Source of the DNA: Rhodopseudomonas pseudopalustris
GTDB lineage: Bacteria; Pseudomonadota; Alphaproteobacteria; Rhizobiales; Xanthobacteraceae
NCBI RefSeq assembly: GCF_900110435.1
Contig: NZ_FODT01000002.1
Location: 372,001 to 436,000, forward strand
Length of the DNA: 64,000 nt
Reading direction: 5' to 3'
Part shown: positions 63,556 through 64,000 of the stretch, one piece after another
Layout: the number at the start of each line of letters is the position of its first letter
Position numbering within the stretch: the stretch's first letter is position 1
Position numbers and translations under genes: made by a program
Notes under the pieces: model-generated
Databases searched by the model: none
What the model saw: only the letters and a program-made list of their open reading frames with translations
Told to the model about the DNA's origin: nothing

Positions 63556-63765
63556 ATGCCGAAACTCGCTCCGAAGACGATTGGTCTCATCGCTGCGGCG
63601 GGCTTCGCCGCCATCGTCGTCGCCGGTCTTCTCAGTATGATCACATCCACCACCTTGGGCTTCTCGGGAGAGGCGGTACGCGAGGGTGCGCTCAATGTGG
63701 TGAGTCTGGTCGTCGCGTTTCTGCTCGTCGCCGGAATAGGTCGCCAGCAAAAAGACAAAAGCTGA
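63556..63765 (+). CDS. Small two-helix membrane protein
   Basis: A 69-residue protein with two membrane helices (TIGLIAAAGFAAIVVAGLLSMI and GALNVVSLVVAFLLVAGIG) joined by a short loop. AGGATG lies eight bases before ATG 63556; the longer in-frame start at 63346 gives a leader without protein character. No family recognised. A weak GGAAA-N17-CGTT sequence (63425-63450) could be an imperfect EcfG-type promoter. Confidence 0.6.
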   Translation: MPKLAPKTIGLIAAAGFAAIVVAGLLSMITSTTLGFSGEAVREGALNVVSLVVAFLLVAGIGRQQKDKS

Positions 63766-64000
63766 GCGCTGCAATTATTTAGTCGCTCGTACTGCGACTT
63801 TCGTCGGGGTCGTGGAAGCGCAATCAGTATCTCGATATAGGAAGATCGGCGAATCCCGTAAATTATGCTGTGTTCGAGCATTAGACGCATTTTTAGAGCG
63901 AACTAACTCTTAAGTTCCTGGCCCGTATTTGTTCGAGGCCGGACCATTGCGGGTTCGGCGTGATCGTTCGCAGCCGGACATTGCCCGTGAAACAAGTCGT
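63766..64000. other. Window end, no gene seen
   Basis: The last 235 bases are less GC-rich than the rest and hold no open frame with protein character on either strand, RNA gene or strong hairpin. They may be the upstream region of a gene beyond the window. Confidence 0.4.

Overview
The window is a high-GC alphaproteobacterial chromosome segment. Gene content and order fit a Rhodopseudomonas palustris-like member of the Bradyrhizobium family: an E. coli-type complex I locus next to fixL-fixJ-receiver-fixK, a 239-residue FNR relative matching AadR, the PhyR-NepR-EcfG stress module and a type II glutamine synthetase. The species call is inference from remembered gene order, not from a search. 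No tRNA, rRNA, CRISPR array, prophage or intact insertion sequence was seen.

Layout. (1) 1-11463: the 3' part of a nuo operon, nuoE (cut by the window edge) to nuoN, genes overlapping end to end. (2) 11516-16668 on the minus strand: metY, then fixK, a lone receiver protein, fixJ and the haem kinase fixL. (3) 16823-33209: a micro-oxic/anaerobic block. It holds CBS and universal stress proteins, a wrecked P-type ATPase, PHA synthase, a phosphotransferase/ATPase fusion, an acyl-CoA synthetase/acetyltransferase fusion, a three-gene Mla-type lipid transporter, a small cytochrome c, an aadR-like regulator and a cyclic-nucleotide-gated channel. Four exact and one near FixK/FNR boxes lie in its intergenic regions, four of them between divergent genes. 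(4) 33314-38279: molybdopterin oxidoreductase, basic nucleoid-type protein, hypothetical genes and a lone ureG. (5) 38321-46825: general stress response locus (histidine kinase, ecfG, nepR, phyR) plus envelope and stress genes. Four perfect GGAAC-N16-CGTT sites and two near matches precede genes here. (6) 47016-56481: malate synthase G, a sulfate ABC transporter lacking its ATPase gene, and the siroheme/sulfite reductase operon. (7) 56714-64000: glutaminase, DUF2735 gene, glnII with a sigma-54 promoter, a CAP lipoprotein, a phospholipase remnant, 3-hydroxybutyrate dehydrogenase, a ParE-type toxin pair, a flippase and a small membrane protein.

How the parts may work together (inference): FixL/FixJ senses low oxygen and raises FixK. 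FixK and the AadR-like protein would read the shared boxes in block 3, giving PHA storage, stress proteins, lipid transport and cytochrome expression when oxygen falls. Separately, phosphorylated PhyR would sequester NepR and free EcfG to transcribe the kinase gene, phyR itself, an L,D-transpeptidase, an AI-2E-type transporter, a 51-residue membrane protein and csbD. Several dispersed palindromic repeats of the kind common in this family fill the gaps, and three of them appear to supply the stop codon of the gene before them.
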